A stretch of DNA of 64,000 bases from UBA6814 sp040753075 (GTDB taxonomy: Bacteria > Desulfobacterota > Desulfovibrionia > Desulfovibrionales > Desulfovibrionaceae), in NCBI GenBank assembly GCA_040753075.1, contig JBFMHA010000006.1:27966-91965 (forward strand), written 5' to 3'. Of this stretch, positions 1-8,815 are shown one piece after another. The stretch's first letter is position 1; each line of letters begins with the position of its first letter. The notes beneath the pieces were generated by a model. That model worked only from the letters and a program-made list of their open reading frames with translations. It had not been told where the DNA came from and did no database searches. A program made the position numbers and the translations under genes.

Positions 1-428
1 TCGTAGGGCACCCCGAAGCGCTCGAGGGACTCGCGGTGGTTGGGGTGGTTGGAGATGACCCGGACCACATCGCAGTCCATCTCGCCCCGCGCCCACCGCC
101 ACATGAGCTCCAGCAGGCAATGGTCGTCCTGGGACACCAGGATGGCCACCCGCTTGGCGTCCGCGCCGTAGGTCATCTTCCAGTCCATCTGGAACCGCTC
201 GGCCACCACCGTGGCGAAGGCGCTCTCCAGGGCGGCCCGGGTCACGTCCAGGTACGGGGTCTGGAACTCCAGGCGCATGAAGAAGGTCCCGCCCTCGGCG
301 TCGGTGGAGTGCTGGTCCAGGGCGGTGATGTTCACGTTGTGCGAGTACAGGAAGCCCGTGACCGCGGCCACGATGCCCGGCTTGTCCGGGCAGGTGATGC
401 GCAGGCGGGCGAGGTTCTGGGTATCCAT
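1..428 (-). CDS. purU: Formyltetrahydrofolate deformylase, N-terminal part (cut by window edge)
   Basis: PurU hydrolyses 10-formyl-tetrahydrofolate to formate and tetrahydrofolate in the cytoplasm. The first 142 codons are present; the gene runs off the left edge. It starts at the ATG ending at 428, with GGGAG just upstream. Residues about 6-80 form an ACT regulatory domain (LRITCPDKPGIVAAVTGF, then HNVNITALDQHSTD). The formyl-transferase-like hydrolase fold then begins (KRVAILVSQDDHCLLELMWR, ISNHPNH). The gene is divergent from the Wood-Ljungdahl operon, where adjusting the formyl-folate/formate balance would make sense; that link is inference. The family assignment is firm from the ACT plus SQDDHCL signature. 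Confidence 0.9.
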   Translation of the reverse strand, partial: MDTQNLARLRITCPDKPGIVAAVTGFLYSHNVNITALDQHSTDAEGGTFFMRLEFQTPYLDVTRAALESAFATVVAERFQMDWKMTYGADAKRVAILVSQDDHCLLELMWRWARGEMDCDVVRVISNHPNHRESLERFGVPY

Positions 429-613
429 GGCGAGCTCCCGAAACGATGTCCGGCCTGGATTACCCGCTTTGCCGGAAAAAGAAAACCGGCCGCCGGGGCT
501 CCCGCCTCCGCCTTGCGCCCGGCCGCTACTCCGGGTAGATTCGTCCTGCGCCGGAGGGTTGTCTCTTTTGCTCATTGATTCCAGCATGCTGCGCAAAAAA
601 ACGAGGAGTGCCC

Positions 614-1669
614 ATGCGTTTCGACTTCCTGGCCACCGGCATCGGCTCCATGCCCCACACCGACCCCGAGCGCGGGGTGGACGTGGTGCTGGCCAACCTC
701 CCCCAGGCCCCCATGTGGCCGCAGTTCCCCCGCCTGGACTTCCGGGAGCAGATGGAGCCCCAGTACGCCGAGGGCATGCCCCGCCTGGTGTTCGACGCGG
801 AAAAGCGCCGCATCCATTTCGACACGACCGGCGACGCCTCCGAGGACCTGGCCGCCTTCTACGAGGTCTACCTGGCGGCCATGGAGTCCGGCGACTGCTC
901 GGCCCTGGCCCTGTCGCCCGGGCACGCCCGCGGGTTCCACGCCCTGGCGCGGCGGCTCGCGGCCAACGGCGGGAAGCCGCCCTTCGTCAAGGGCCAGACC
1001 ACCGGGCCGGTGTCCTTCTGCCTGACCGTCACCGACCAGGACAAGCGGGCCATCTACTACAACGACGAATTCCGCGACGTGGCGGTAAAGGCCCTGGCCA
1101 TGAAGACCCGCTGGCAGGCCAAGACCCTGGCCCCGCTGGCGGAGAGGGTCATCTGCTTCGTGGACGAGCCCATCCTCTCGGCCTTCGGATCGTCCACGTA
1201 CGTCTCGGTGACCCGGGACGACGTGGTGGCCATCCTGAACGAGATGGCCGAGGCGGCGCACGCCGAGGGCGCGCTCATGGGCGCCCACTGCTGCGGCAAC
1301 ACCGAGTGGAGCATCCTGGTGGACGGCGGCGTGGACATCGTGAACTTCGACGCCTACGAGTACGGCGAGACCATCGCCATGTACCCGGACGCGGTGCGCG
1401 CCCTCTTCGCCCGGGGCGGGGCCCTGGCCTGGGGCGTGGCGCCCTCCTCGGCCAAGGTGCGCGAGGAGACCGCCGCGAGCCTGGCCGACCGCTGGGAGCG
1501 CCTGGCCGACCTCCTGGCCTCCAAGGGCCTGGACCGGGACGAGATCGCCCGCCAGGCCATCATCACCTCCAGTTGCGGCGCCGGGTCGCTGTCCGTGGAG
1601 GACGCCGAGCGCATCTTCGGCCTCATCGCCGAGACCTCGGCCCTGCTCAAGCAGCGGTACGGATTCTAG
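614..1669 (+). CDS. MetE-like core methionine synthase, MesB-like candidate (corrinoid-dependent)
   Basis: A 351-residue MetE-like TIM barrel with no folate-binding N-terminal half. It opens with TGIGSMPHTDPERGVDVVL and carries a likely zinc site at GAHCCGNTEW plus a late cysteine in SSCGAG. The start at 614 has GAGGAG 5 bases upstream; an in-frame ATG at 575 has no comparable site. Core methionine synthases lacking the folate domain take methyl groups from corrinoid proteins. The MesB family was proposed to use the Wood-Ljungdahl corrinoid iron-sulfur protein, and here that protein's genes lie downstream on the same strand. The methionine-synthase call is inference; a different corrinoid- or thiol-dependent methyltransferase of the UroD/MetE superfamily is the main alternative. 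Confidence 0.7.
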   Translation: MRFDFLATGIGSMPHTDPERGVDVVLANLPQAPMWPQFPRLDFREQMEPQYAEGMPRLVFDAEKRRIHFDTTGDASEDLAAFYEVYLAAMESGDCSALALSPGHARGFHALARRLAANGGKPPFVKGQTTGPVSFCLTVTDQDKRAIYYNDEFRDVAVKALAMKTRWQAKTLAPLAERVICFVDEPILSAFGSSTYVSVTRDDVVAILNEMAEAAHAEGALMGAHCCGNTEWSILVDGGVDIVNFDAYEYGETIAMYPDAVRALFARGGALAWGVAPSSAKVREETAASLADRWERLADLLASKGLDRDEIARQAIITSSCGAGSLSVEDAERIFGLIAETSALLKQRYGF

Positions 1670-1675
1670 GACGAG

Positions 1676-1768
1676 ATGAGTACCGAGGTCTGCGGCAAGG
1701 GCGGCCCCCCCAAGGAAAAATACGAAGTATTTTTTCCCTCAATCACTGCTTCCGGGGTCTGGAATTGA
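1676..1768 (+). other. Short 30-codon open frame ahead of the CooC-like gene, probably a displaced former start
   Basis: ATG at 1676 follows AGGACGAG and opens a frame of 30 codons. Its TGA (1766-1768) overlaps the TTG start of the next gene. Its first codons (MSTEVCGKGG) repeat the nucleotide-binding loop of the downstream ATPase because 18 bases are duplicated (1688-1705 and 1777-1794). It could be a translationally coupled leader, but it looks more like the remnant of the original start left by a short insertion. No family is recognised. Confidence 0.35.
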
Positions 1769-1794
1769 TCATCGCAGTCTGCGGCAAGGGCGGC
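1688..1794 (+). repeat. 18-bp direct repeat flanking a 71-bp segment at the CooC-like start
   Basis: GTCTGCGGCAAGGGCGGC occurs at 1688-1705 and again at 1777-1794. The 71 bases between contain an AT-rich hairpin (AAAAATAC at 1716-1723, GTATTTTT at 1727-1734), unlike the surrounding GC-rich coding sequence. Removing one repeat unit plus the segment (89 bases) would join the ATG at 1676 in frame to the ATPase. This is what a short insertion with target duplication would leave. Confidence 0.6.
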
Positions 1795-2508
1795 GTGGGC
1801 AAGACCACCCTGGCCGCGCTGCTCGTGCTGCGCCTGGCCGCCCGCGGCTGCCGGCCGGTGCTGGCCGTGGACGCGGACCCCAACGCCTGCCTGGATGCGG
1901 CCCTGGGCCTGCCCGCCCCGGGCAGCGTGGGCGCGCTGCGCGAGGACGCCCGCGAGGCCAGGGGCATGTCCAAGCACGAGTTCCTGGAGTACCGCCTGGC
2001 CGAATGCCTGGCCGAGGGCGAGGACTTCGATCTCCTGGCCATGGGCCGGCCCGAGGGACCGGGCTGCTACTGCTTCGCCAACTCCGTGCTGCGCGACCTG
2101 ACCTCGCAGATGTCCGGACGCTACCCGTACGTGGTCCTGGACAACGAGGCCGGGCTGGAGAACCTCTCCCGCCGCCTGGCCCCCGCGGTCGACCTCATGA
2201 TCCTGGCCTCGGACCCCTCGGCCCGCGGCCTGGCCACCGCGGCCCGCATCCGCGGCCTGGCCCGGGAACTCGGCATCAAGGCCGGCCGCCTGGCCCTGGC
2301 CGTGAACCGGCTCTCCGGCCCCCTGCCCCCGGCCGCCCGCGACCTGGCCGCGAAAATGGGGACCGACCTGATTCTCCAACTGCCCGAGGACCCGGCCCTG
2401 GCCGCCCTGGACCGCGAGGGGACGCCGCTGGACCGGCTGCCTGCGGACAACCCGCTGGTCGCCGCGGCGGACGCCTTCCTCGAACGGATGCTTTCCGACA
2501 ACTCCTGA
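1765..2508 (+). CDS. CooC/AcsF-type CO dehydrogenase nickel-insertion ATPase
   Basis: A 247-residue MinD/SIMIBI ATPase. A deviant Walker A loop lies at the extreme N-terminus (VCGKGGVGKTTLAAL), followed by DADPNACLD. The GPGCYCFANSVLRDL segment carries the CxC pair used by CooC proteins to bind nickel at the dimer interface; VVLDNEAGLENL is the switch II region. These ATPases help mature the Ni-Fe-S C-cluster of CO dehydrogenase or the A-cluster of acetyl-CoA synthase, and cooS follows 13 bases downstream. The TTG start at 1765 keeps the P-loop at residue 6; no better start lies between it and the upstream stop in this frame. The original start may have been displaced, as described for the repeat here. 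CooC and AcsF cannot be separated from sequence alone. Confidence 0.85.
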   Translation: MIIAVCGKGGVGKTTLAALLVLRLAARGCRPVLAVDADPNACLDAALGLPAPGSVGALREDAREARGMSKHEFLEYRLAECLAEGEDFDLLAMGRPEGPGCYCFANSVLRDLTSQMSGRYPYVVLDNEAGLENLSRRLAPAVDLMILASDPSARGLATAARIRGLARELGIKAGRLALAVNRLSGPLPPAARDLAAKMGTDLILQLPEDPALAALDREGTPLDRLPADNPLVAAADAFLERMLSDNS

Positions 2509-2521
2509 ACCGGAACGACCG

Positions 2522-4468
2522 ATGAAGAAAACCGATCCGACCCAGCCCCGCGCCCGCGACGCGGCCACCCGGAAGCTCCTGGACAAGGCCGCGGCCGACG
2601 GGGTCGCCACCTGCTTCGACCGGGTCCAGGACCACGCCAAGAGCTGCGCCTTCGGCGCGAACGGCGTCTGCTGCCGCATCTGCCACATGGGCCCCTGCCG
2701 GCTCACGGCCAAGGCCCCGCGCGGCGTCTGCGGCGCGGACGCCCATACCGTGGCCGGCCGCAACTTCCTGCGCGAGGCGGCCGGCGGCGCGGCCGCCCAC
2801 TCGGACCACGGCCGGCGCCTGGCCCTGCTGCTCAGGAAGGTGGGCGAGGGCCGCGGCGGCGACTACCGCATCGCGGACGAAAAGGCGCTCCGCCAGTCCG
2901 CCCGGGACTGGGGCCTGGACCCCGCGGACAAGCCGGTCCAGGCCGTGGCCAAGGAGCTGGCCGACCTGTTCCTGGCCGAATTCGCCAGCCAGGAGGAGCC
3001 GCTCCAGACCCTGACCCTGGCCCCCGCGGCCCGGCGCGGGCTGTGGCGGCGCCTGGGCGTCGCGCCCTCGGGCGTGGACCGCATGATCGTGGAGGCCATG
3101 CACCGCTCCACCATGGGCGTGGACCACGACCCCGAGAGCCTGGTGGACCACGCCTTCCGCACCGCCCTGGCCGACGGCTGGGGCGGGTCCATGATCGCCA
3201 CCGCCTGCTCGGACATCCTGTTCGGCGCGCCCCGGCCCGTGCGCGGCCAGGCCAACCTGGGGGTGCTCAAGGCCGACACCGTGAACGTGGTGGCGCACGG
3301 GCACGAGCCCGCCCTGTCCGAGATGCTGGCCCTGGCCGCCCGCGACCCCGAAGTCCTCGCCCGCGCCAGGGACGCGGGAGCGGCGGGCCTCACCCTGGCC
3401 GGCATCTGCTGCACGGCCAACGAGGTGCTCATGCGGCACGGCATCCCGGTGGCGGGCAGCCTCTTGCAGCAGGAGCTGGCCATCGTGACTGGAGCCGTGG
3501 AGCTCATGGTCACCGACGTGCAGTGCGTCATGCCCAGCCTGCCCGAGGTGGCCGCGGCCTATCATACCAAGGTGGTCGCCACCAGCGACATCGCCCGCAC
3601 CGTGGGCGCGGCCCACGCGCCCTTCGACCCGTCCCGGGCCCTGGCCTGCGCCAAGGATCTGCTCTTCGAGGCCATCGCCAACTTCGCCCGCCGCGACCCG
3701 AAAAAGATCGCCATCCCCAAGGAGAGCAACCCCCTGGTGGCCGGGTTCTCGGTGGAGGCCATCAAGTACATGCTGGGCGGCAGCTTCCGCGGCTCGTTCC
3801 GGCCCCTGAACGACGCGGTCATGGCCGGCCGCATCCGCGGCGTGGCCGGCATCGTTGGCTGCAACAACCCGCGCGGCTGCATGGACGAATACACCATGAC
3901 CCTGACCCGGGAGCTCCTGGCCAACGACGTGCTGGTGCTCAAGACCGGGTGCGCGGCCGTGGCCTCGGCCAAGGAGGGCCTGCTCCTGCCCGAGGCCGCC
4001 CTGGCCGCCGCGGGGCCCGGCCTGCGCGAGGTGTGCGAGGCCGTGGGCATGCCCCCGGTGCTGCACCTGGGCTCCTGCGTGGACAACTCCCGCATCCTGC
4101 GCGCCGCGGCCGAGATGGCGGCCGAGGGCGGCCTGGGCGACGATCTCTCGAAACTGCCCGCCGTGGGCTGCGCCCCCGAGTGGATGAGCGAGAAGGCGGT
4201 GGCCATCGGCTGCTACTTCGTGGCCTCGGGCGTGGACGTGGTGCTGGGCCGGCCCTTCCGCGTGGCCGGCTCGGACCGGGTCACGGACCTGCTGTTCAAG
4301 GAGAGCGCGGAACGCTTCGGGGCCTGCTTCCACCACGCCCCGGACGGCAAGGCCGCCGCGGCCAAGGTGCTGGAGATCATCAACGCGAGACGCAAGCGCC
4401 TGGGCATCGATCGCGCCGCGGAGCGCAAGCTCTTCGACATGAAGGACCGGAGGGCGATCCATGTCTAA
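2522..4468 (+). CDS. cooS: Anaerobic nickel CO dehydrogenase catalytic subunit (CooS/AcsA)
   Basis: This enzyme interconverts CO and CO2 using a Ni-4Fe-4S C-cluster; in the Wood-Ljungdahl pathway it supplies CO to acetyl-CoA synthase. At 648 residues it has the usual family length. D-cluster cysteines 42 and 50 and B-cluster cysteines 51, 54, 59 and about 70 sit in CAFGANGVCCRICHMGPCRL and the following VCG. C-cluster ligands appear in AHGHEP (His261), GICCTANE, GCNNPRGC, KTGCAA, LGSCVDN and AIGCYF. Its last eight bases overlap the start of the acetyl-CoA synthase fusion, so the two are translationally coupled. All metal ligands look intact. Confidence 0.96.
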   Translation: MKKTDPTQPRARDAATRKLLDKAAADGVATCFDRVQDHAKSCAFGANGVCCRICHMGPCRLTAKAPRGVCGADAHTVAGRNFLREAAGGAAAHSDHGRRLALLLRKVGEGRGGDYRIADEKALRQSARDWGLDPADKPVQAVAKELADLFLAEFASQEEPLQTLTLAPAARRGLWRRLGVAPSGVDRMIVEAMHRSTMGVDHDPESLVDHAFRTALADGWGGSMIATACSDILFGAPRPVRGQANLGVLKADTVNVVAHGHEPALSEMLALAARDPEVLARARDAGAAGLTLAGICCTANEVLMRHGIPVAGSLLQQELAIVTGAVELMVTDVQCVMPSLPEVAAAYHTKVVATSDIARTVGAAHAPFDPSRALACAKDLLFEAIANFARRDPKKIAIPKESNPLVAGFSVEAIKYMLGGSFRGSFRPLNDAVMAGRIRGVAGIVGCNNPRGCMDEYTMTLTRELLANDVLVLKTGCAAVASAKEGLLLPEAALAAAGPGLREVCEAVGMPPVLHLGSCVDNSRILRAAAEMAAEGGLGDDLSKLPAVGCAPEWMSEKAVAIGCYFVASGVDVVLGRPFRVAGSDRVTDLLFKESAERFGACFHHAPDGKAAAAKVLEIINARRKRLGIDRAAERKLFDMKDRRAIHV

Positions 4469-7400
4469 GCTCATCTGCTCCGCGGCCATCGGCGGCGCGG
4501 CGCGCTGCCTGGCCGCAGCCAGGTCCCGGGTCGCGGAGGCCACGGCCAGGCGCGGCGCGGGCCATCCGGTGGAGTTCCCGGAGACCGCCTACTACCTGCC
4601 GGTCATCTACGCGCTCACGGGCCGGGCGGTGCGCACCCTGGCCGACCTGGCCGAGGCGCTCGACGACGCCGGCCGGCTCATGCCCGAGGCCCCGGCGGAC
4701 CAGTGCTGGCTGCCCTACCTGGGCTCCGCCCTGGACGCGGGCGTGGCCGCGCTCTTCGCCTGCGAGGCCATCGAGGCGGTCAAGTACCTGGACGGCCCGG
4801 CCCCCAGGCAGGGCATCTGGCTGGGCGCGGCCTCGGACGTGATCATGCGCGAGCGCGGGGTGGAGTTCGTGGACGGCACCGCTCCCGGCTTCGCGGCCAT
4901 CACCGGCGCGGCTCCCACGGTGGACGACGCGGTGCGCATCGCCCGCGAACTGCAGGAGAAGAACCTCTACGTGTTCATGGCCGGCGGAGCGGGCGGAACG
5001 AGCTTCGCCGAACAACTGGCCTCGGCCGGGGTGCAGCTCGGCTGGGAGACGCGGCTGGCGCCCTTCGGGCCGGACGTGTCCGGGATCGTCTACGCCCTGG
5101 GCTTCGCCTGCCGCGCAGCCCTGGCCTTCGGCGGCGTGAAGCCCGGCGACGCCCGGGCCAACCTGCTCTACAACAAGGACCGGGTGTTCGCCTTCGTGCT
5201 GGCCCTGGGCGAGGTGGACGCGACGAAGTACGCCGCCGCCGCGGGCGCGCTGAACTTCGGGTTCCCGGTCATCGCGGACACGGACATCCCCCAGGTGCTG
5301 CCCTCGGGCGTCTGCACCTACGAGCACGTCGTCTCCAACGCGCCCCTGGACAGGATCGTGGAGAAGGCCCTGGAGGTGCGCGGCTGCAAGGTGCGCATCA
5401 CCAAGATCCCGGTGCCGGTGTCCTGCGGCGCGGCCTTCGAGGGCGAGGTCATCCGCAAGCCCGACGTGCACGCCGAGTTCGGCGGCAACAAGACCCCGGC
5501 CTTCGAGTTCCTGACCAGCGTCGGCATCGAGGACATCGAAGACAACGACATTGCGGTCCTCGGCCCGGACATCGACCAGGCGGAGCCCGGGACCGCCCTG
5601 CCGTTGGGCATCTGGGTGGAGGTGGCCGGCCGCAAGATGCAGCCGGACTTCGAGCCCATCCTGGAGCGGCAGATCCACCATTTCCTGAACCAGGCCGAGG
5701 GCGTGTGGCACATGGGCCAGCGGGACATCGTGTGGACCCGCATCTCGAAGCAGGCCTGCGGCCGGGGCTTCCGGCTGCGCGACTACGGGGTGATCCTGCA
5801 CGCCAAGCTGCTCTCGGAGTACCCGGCCATCGTGGACAAGGTGAAGGTGACGCTGATCACCGACGAGGCCGAGGTCCGGCGCAGGCTGGAGCACGCCCGC
5901 CAGGTCTACGACGAGCGCAACCGGCGGCTGGAGTCCATGACCGACGACGCGGTGGAGACGTTCTACTCGTGTTTGTTGTGCCAGAGCTTCGCGCCCAACC
6001 ACGTGTGCGTCATCAGCCCGGAGCGGGCCGGCCTGTGCGGGGCCTACACCTGGCTGGACGGCAAGGCCGCGCACGAGATCGACGCCACCGGCCCCAACCA
6101 GCCGGCGCCCAAGGGGCACTGCCTGGACCCGGTGCGCGGGGTGTGGACCGGGGTGAACGACTACGTGCGCGTCCAGAGCCACAAGAGCGTGGAGCGGGTG
6201 TGCATGTACTCCATCATGGACAGCCCCATGACCTCGTGCGGCTGCTTCGAGGCCATCGTGGCGTACGTGCCGGAGTGCAACGGGGTCATGGTGGTGCACC
6301 GGGAATACGCGGGCGACACGCCCTCGGGCATGAAGTTCTCCACGCTGGCGGGCACGGTGGGCGGCGGGGCGCAGACCCCGGGGTTCCTGGGCTGCGGCAA
6401 GGTGTATTTGACCTCGCGCAAGTTCCTGTACGCCGAGGGCGGGCATGCGCGGCTGGTGTGGATGCCCAGGGACCTGAAGGAGCTTCTGCGCGCCGACCTG
6501 GAGAAGCGCTGCGCCGAGGCCGGGGCTCCGGGCCTCCTGGACAGGATCGCGGACGAGACGAACGCGGTGGAGGCCGCGGACCTGCGCGCCTATCTGGAGA
6601 AGGTCGGACACCCGGCGCTGGACCTGCCTCCGATGGAGGATTTCATGCAGTCCGCGGACACGGGCGAGGTCCCTGCCCCCGCGGAGGGCGCGGCGGCGGC
6701 TTCGCCGTCCGCCGCGCAGGGTGGCTCCACTCCTTCTCCGCAACCTGCGGTTGCGGCATCGGCTGAGATCGCCGTTCCTGGCAGGCCAGGAACGGAAGCA
6801 GGTTCTCACGCTGCCGGGGTTGTATCCTCCGCTGCGCCTGCTGCCTCTGCCGGGCCTGCCCCCTCTGCCGGTCCGGCCCCCTCCGCCGGTCCGGCCCCCT
6901 CCGCCGGTCCGGCTGCCTCTGCCGGCGCCGGGACGACGGCGACATCGGCTTCGCCGTCCGCGGCCACGGGTGCGGCTTCTTCCAGCCAACGGCCTGCCGC
7001 CTTTGCGCCCGACCAAGCCGGCGCAGGGGGGCCGTCCGCGCCCTCTTCCCCTGCCCCCGCCGACCTGGCGGCCCTCAAGGCCGAGATCATGGCGGAGGTG
7101 CGGGCCGGGCTGCGGGCGGAACTCACCCGGGAGATCGCATCCGACATCATCGCAACGCTGCAGCGCACCTTCCTGGGGGACGCGGCGGCGGCTTCGCCGT
7201 CCGCCGCTGCTTTGGGCACTTCTTCTTCAACCCACCCGGGCAGTTCTCACATTCCCGGCGTGGGTGGGGCTTCGACGGCGGGCTCCTCTGCTCCCGCATC
7301 CCCGGCCGCGCCCTCCGCGCCCGGATCGGCCTCCTCCTGCGCTTCTCCGGCCGGGGGCGCGGCGGCGGACTCTTCTCAATTCTCTTCCCCTGCGCCAACT

Positions 7401-8771
7401 CCCGCATCCCCGGCTGCGCCCGGCGGGGCGGGGGGCGGGGTTGGGGGCGCAAGTGCGGAGCCCGCGCGCGGGGTGGGCGTCGCCGCTCCCGGAGCGGGCG
7501 GCGCAAGCCCGGCCTCAACCGCAAGCCCAGCGGCGGCGCGGGCGGAGAGCGCCGCGGCCACGGCCCCGCCCCCTGGCGCGCCCCTCGCGCCCGGGTCGGT
7601 CCCTTCCTCCTCTTCCGCTTCAGGCGCGGCGGCTGCGCCGTCCGCCGCGGCTTTGGGCGCCTCTCCTTCAACACCCCTCCGGGGGGAGACGGGAGTGACG
7701 GGCCAGTCTGGGCTCGCCCATTCTGTTGCCGCTCCCCCGGCCACTCCCGCCGCTCCCCTTCCGCCCGAGTTGCGGGCCACGGCTCGACTCTCTGCCGTCG
7801 CCTCGGCGCCCCGGGCCGCTGAAAAAGCCGAGCACGCCATCACGGAAGTCACCCTCGGCGCGAACGCCGCCCAGGGCGGCACGCGCGGCCGCACCTATAC
7901 CGTGGGCGGGGCCGCGGCCATGCCCTTCATGGCCTGCGACGGCGCGGCGGGCCGCCGGCCCCTGGTGGCTCTCGAAGTCTACGACCGCATCGGCCCCAAA
8001 TATCCGCAAGTCCTGCGCGACATCTACGGCGACCTGGTGAACGACCCCGCGGCCTGGGCCAAGGCCTGCGTCCACCAGTACGGCGCGGACCTCGTCTCCC
8101 TGCGCCTGGACGCCACCCACCCCGAGCGCGGCAACCTGCCGCCCGAGGCCGCGGCCGAGACCGCCAAGGCCGTGCTGGCGGCCGTGGACGTTCCGCTCAT
8201 CGTCACCGGCCACAACCACTTCGAAAGCGTGAACGCCGCGTTCAAGGAGGTGGCCAAGGCCTGCGCGGGCGAGAACCTGCTGCTTTCCTGGGCCGAGCAG
8301 GACAACTGGCGCACCCTGGCCGGCGCGGCCCTGGCCTACGGCCACACCGTGGCGTCGCAGAGCCCCATCGACGTGAACATCGCCAAGCAGATGAACATCC
8401 TGCTCACGGGCGCGGGCCTGCCCGCCTCGCGCGTCGTCATGGACCCCATGACCGGAGCCCTGGGCTACGGCCTGGAATACTGCGTGTCGGTCATGGAGCG
8501 CATCCGCTCCACGGCCCTGGGCGGCGATCCCATGCTGGCCCTGCCGCTCATGGTGAACCCCGGGTTCGAGTGCTCCCGGGTCAAGGAATACCGCGCAGCC
8601 GAGGCGGACTTCCCGGCCTGGGGCGACCTGGCCTCCCGCGCCCGGCACTGGGAGCTGGCCACCGCGCTGGCCCTGCTCCACGCCGGCGCGGACATCCTGG
8701 TCATGCACCATCCCCTGGCCGCCCAGGACCTGCAAGCCGCCATCGCCGGCCTGCGCGACGAGGCGGCTTGA
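4461..8771 (+). CDS. Acetyl-CoA synthase fused to corrinoid iron-sulfur protein small subunit (AcsB-AcsD)
   Basis: One 1,436-codon frame. Residues 1 to about 730 are bacterial acetyl-CoA synthase: the A-cluster cysteines fall at 504, 507, 516 and 526 (YSCLLCQ, HVC, GLC) and the distal-nickel Cys-Gly-Cys at 593-595 (TSCGCFEA). Residues about 735-1115 are a Pro/Ala/Ser-rich linker with PSAGPA repeats and one amphipathic helix near 870-910 (LAALKAEIMAEVRAGLRAEL). Residues about 1120-1436 are the corrinoid protein small subunit (AcsD/CdhD), a TIM barrel with QGGTRGRTYTVGG, LLSWAEQDNW, PIDVNIAKQMNILL and MDPMTGALGYGLEY. These are normally separate proteins, so the chain would tether the methyl donor to the enzyme. 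Linker codons use more A/T at third positions than the flanking domains. An assembly error is the main alternative, but frame and spacing are clean. Confidence 0.92.
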   Translation: MSKLICSAAIGGAARCLAAARSRVAEATARRGAGHPVEFPETAYYLPVIYALTGRAVRTLADLAEALDDAGRLMPEAPADQCWLPYLGSALDAGVAALFACEAIEAVKYLDGPAPRQGIWLGAASDVIMRERGVEFVDGTAPGFAAITGAAPTVDDAVRIARELQEKNLYVFMAGGAGGTSFAEQLASAGVQLGWETRLAPFGPDVSGIVYALGFACRAALAFGGVKPGDARANLLYNKDRVFAFVLALGEVDATKYAAAAGALNFGFPVIADTDIPQVLPSGVCTYEHVVSNAPLDRIVEKALEVRGCKVRITKIPVPVSCGAAFEGEVIRKPDVHAEFGGNKTPAFEFLTSVGIEDIEDNDIAVLGPDIDQAEPGTALPLGIWVEVAGRKMQPDFEPILERQIHHFLNQAEGVWHMGQRDIVWTRISKQACGRGFRLRDYGVILHAKLLSEYPAIVDKVKVTLITDEAEVRRRLEHARQVYDERNRRLESMTDDAVETFYSCLLCQSFAPNHVCVISPERAGLCGAYTWLDGKAAHEIDATGPNQPAPKGHCLDPVRGVWTGVNDYVRVQSHKSVERVCMYSIMDSPMTSCGCFEAIVAYVPECNGVMVVHREYAGDTPSGMKFSTLAGTVGGGAQTPGFLGCGKVYLTSRKFLYAEGGHARLVWMPRDLKELLRADLEKRCAEAGAPGLLDRIADETNAVEAADLRAYLEKVGHPALDLPPMEDFMQSADTGEVPAPAEGAAAASPSAAQGGSTPSPQPAVAASAEIAVPGRPGTEAGSHAAGVVSSAAPAASAGPAPSAGPAPSAGPAPSAGPAASAGAGTTATSASPSAATGAASSSQRPAAFAPDQAGAGGPSAPSSPAPADLAALKAEIMAEVRAGLRAELTREIASDIIATLQRTFLGDAAAASPSAAALGTSSSTHPGSSHIPGVGGASTAGSSAPASPAAPSAPGSASSCASPAGGAAADSSQFSSPAPTPASPAAPGGAGGGVGGASAEPARGVGVAAPGAGGASPASTASPAAARAESAAATAPPPGAPLAPGSVPSSSSASGAAAAPSAAALGASPSTPLRGETGVTGQSGLAHSVAAPPATPAAPLPPELRATARLSAVASAPRAAEKAEHAITEVTLGANAAQGGTRGRTYTVGGAAAMPFMACDGAAGRRPLVALEVYDRIGPKYPQVLRDIYGDLVNDPAAWAKACVHQYGADLVSLRLDATHPERGNLPPEAAAETAKAVLAAVDVPLIVTGHNHFESVNAAFKEVAKACAGENLLLSWAEQDNWRTLAGAALAYGHTVASQSPIDVNIAKQMNILLTGAGLPASRVVMDPMTGALGYGLEYCVSVMERIRSTALGGDPMLALPLMVNPGFECSRVKEYRAAEADFPAWGDLASRARHWELATALALLHAGADILVMHHPLAAQDLQAAIAGLRDEAA
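6688..7660 (+). repeat. Palindrome-rich repeats encoding the AcsB-AcsD linker
   Basis: A GC-rich unit built on CGGCTTCGCCGTCCG recurs at 6697-6711, 6946-6960 and 7189-7203, with a variant at 7631-7645. The last two copies continue into a shared GCTTTGGGC. Between them lie a perfect 11-bp-arm hairpin (CCGTTCCTGGC at 6772-6782, GCCAGGAACGG at 6785-6795), a smaller one at 6739-6755, and a tandem repeat encoding PSAGPA (about 6838-6920). The repeats are in frame, so the linker remains translatable. Confidence 0.65.
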
Positions 8772-8815
8772 CGGCCGGGGGCGAACCCCCCACTATGCGG
8801 GAAACGGAGACAGCC

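Noticed and set aside
8772..8815. Cobalamin riboswitch or separate acsD gene between the synthase and corrinoid parts
   Set aside because: No conserved B12-box was seen anywhere upstream of the corrinoid genes, and the AcsD domain is in frame with the synthase with no start signal of its own.
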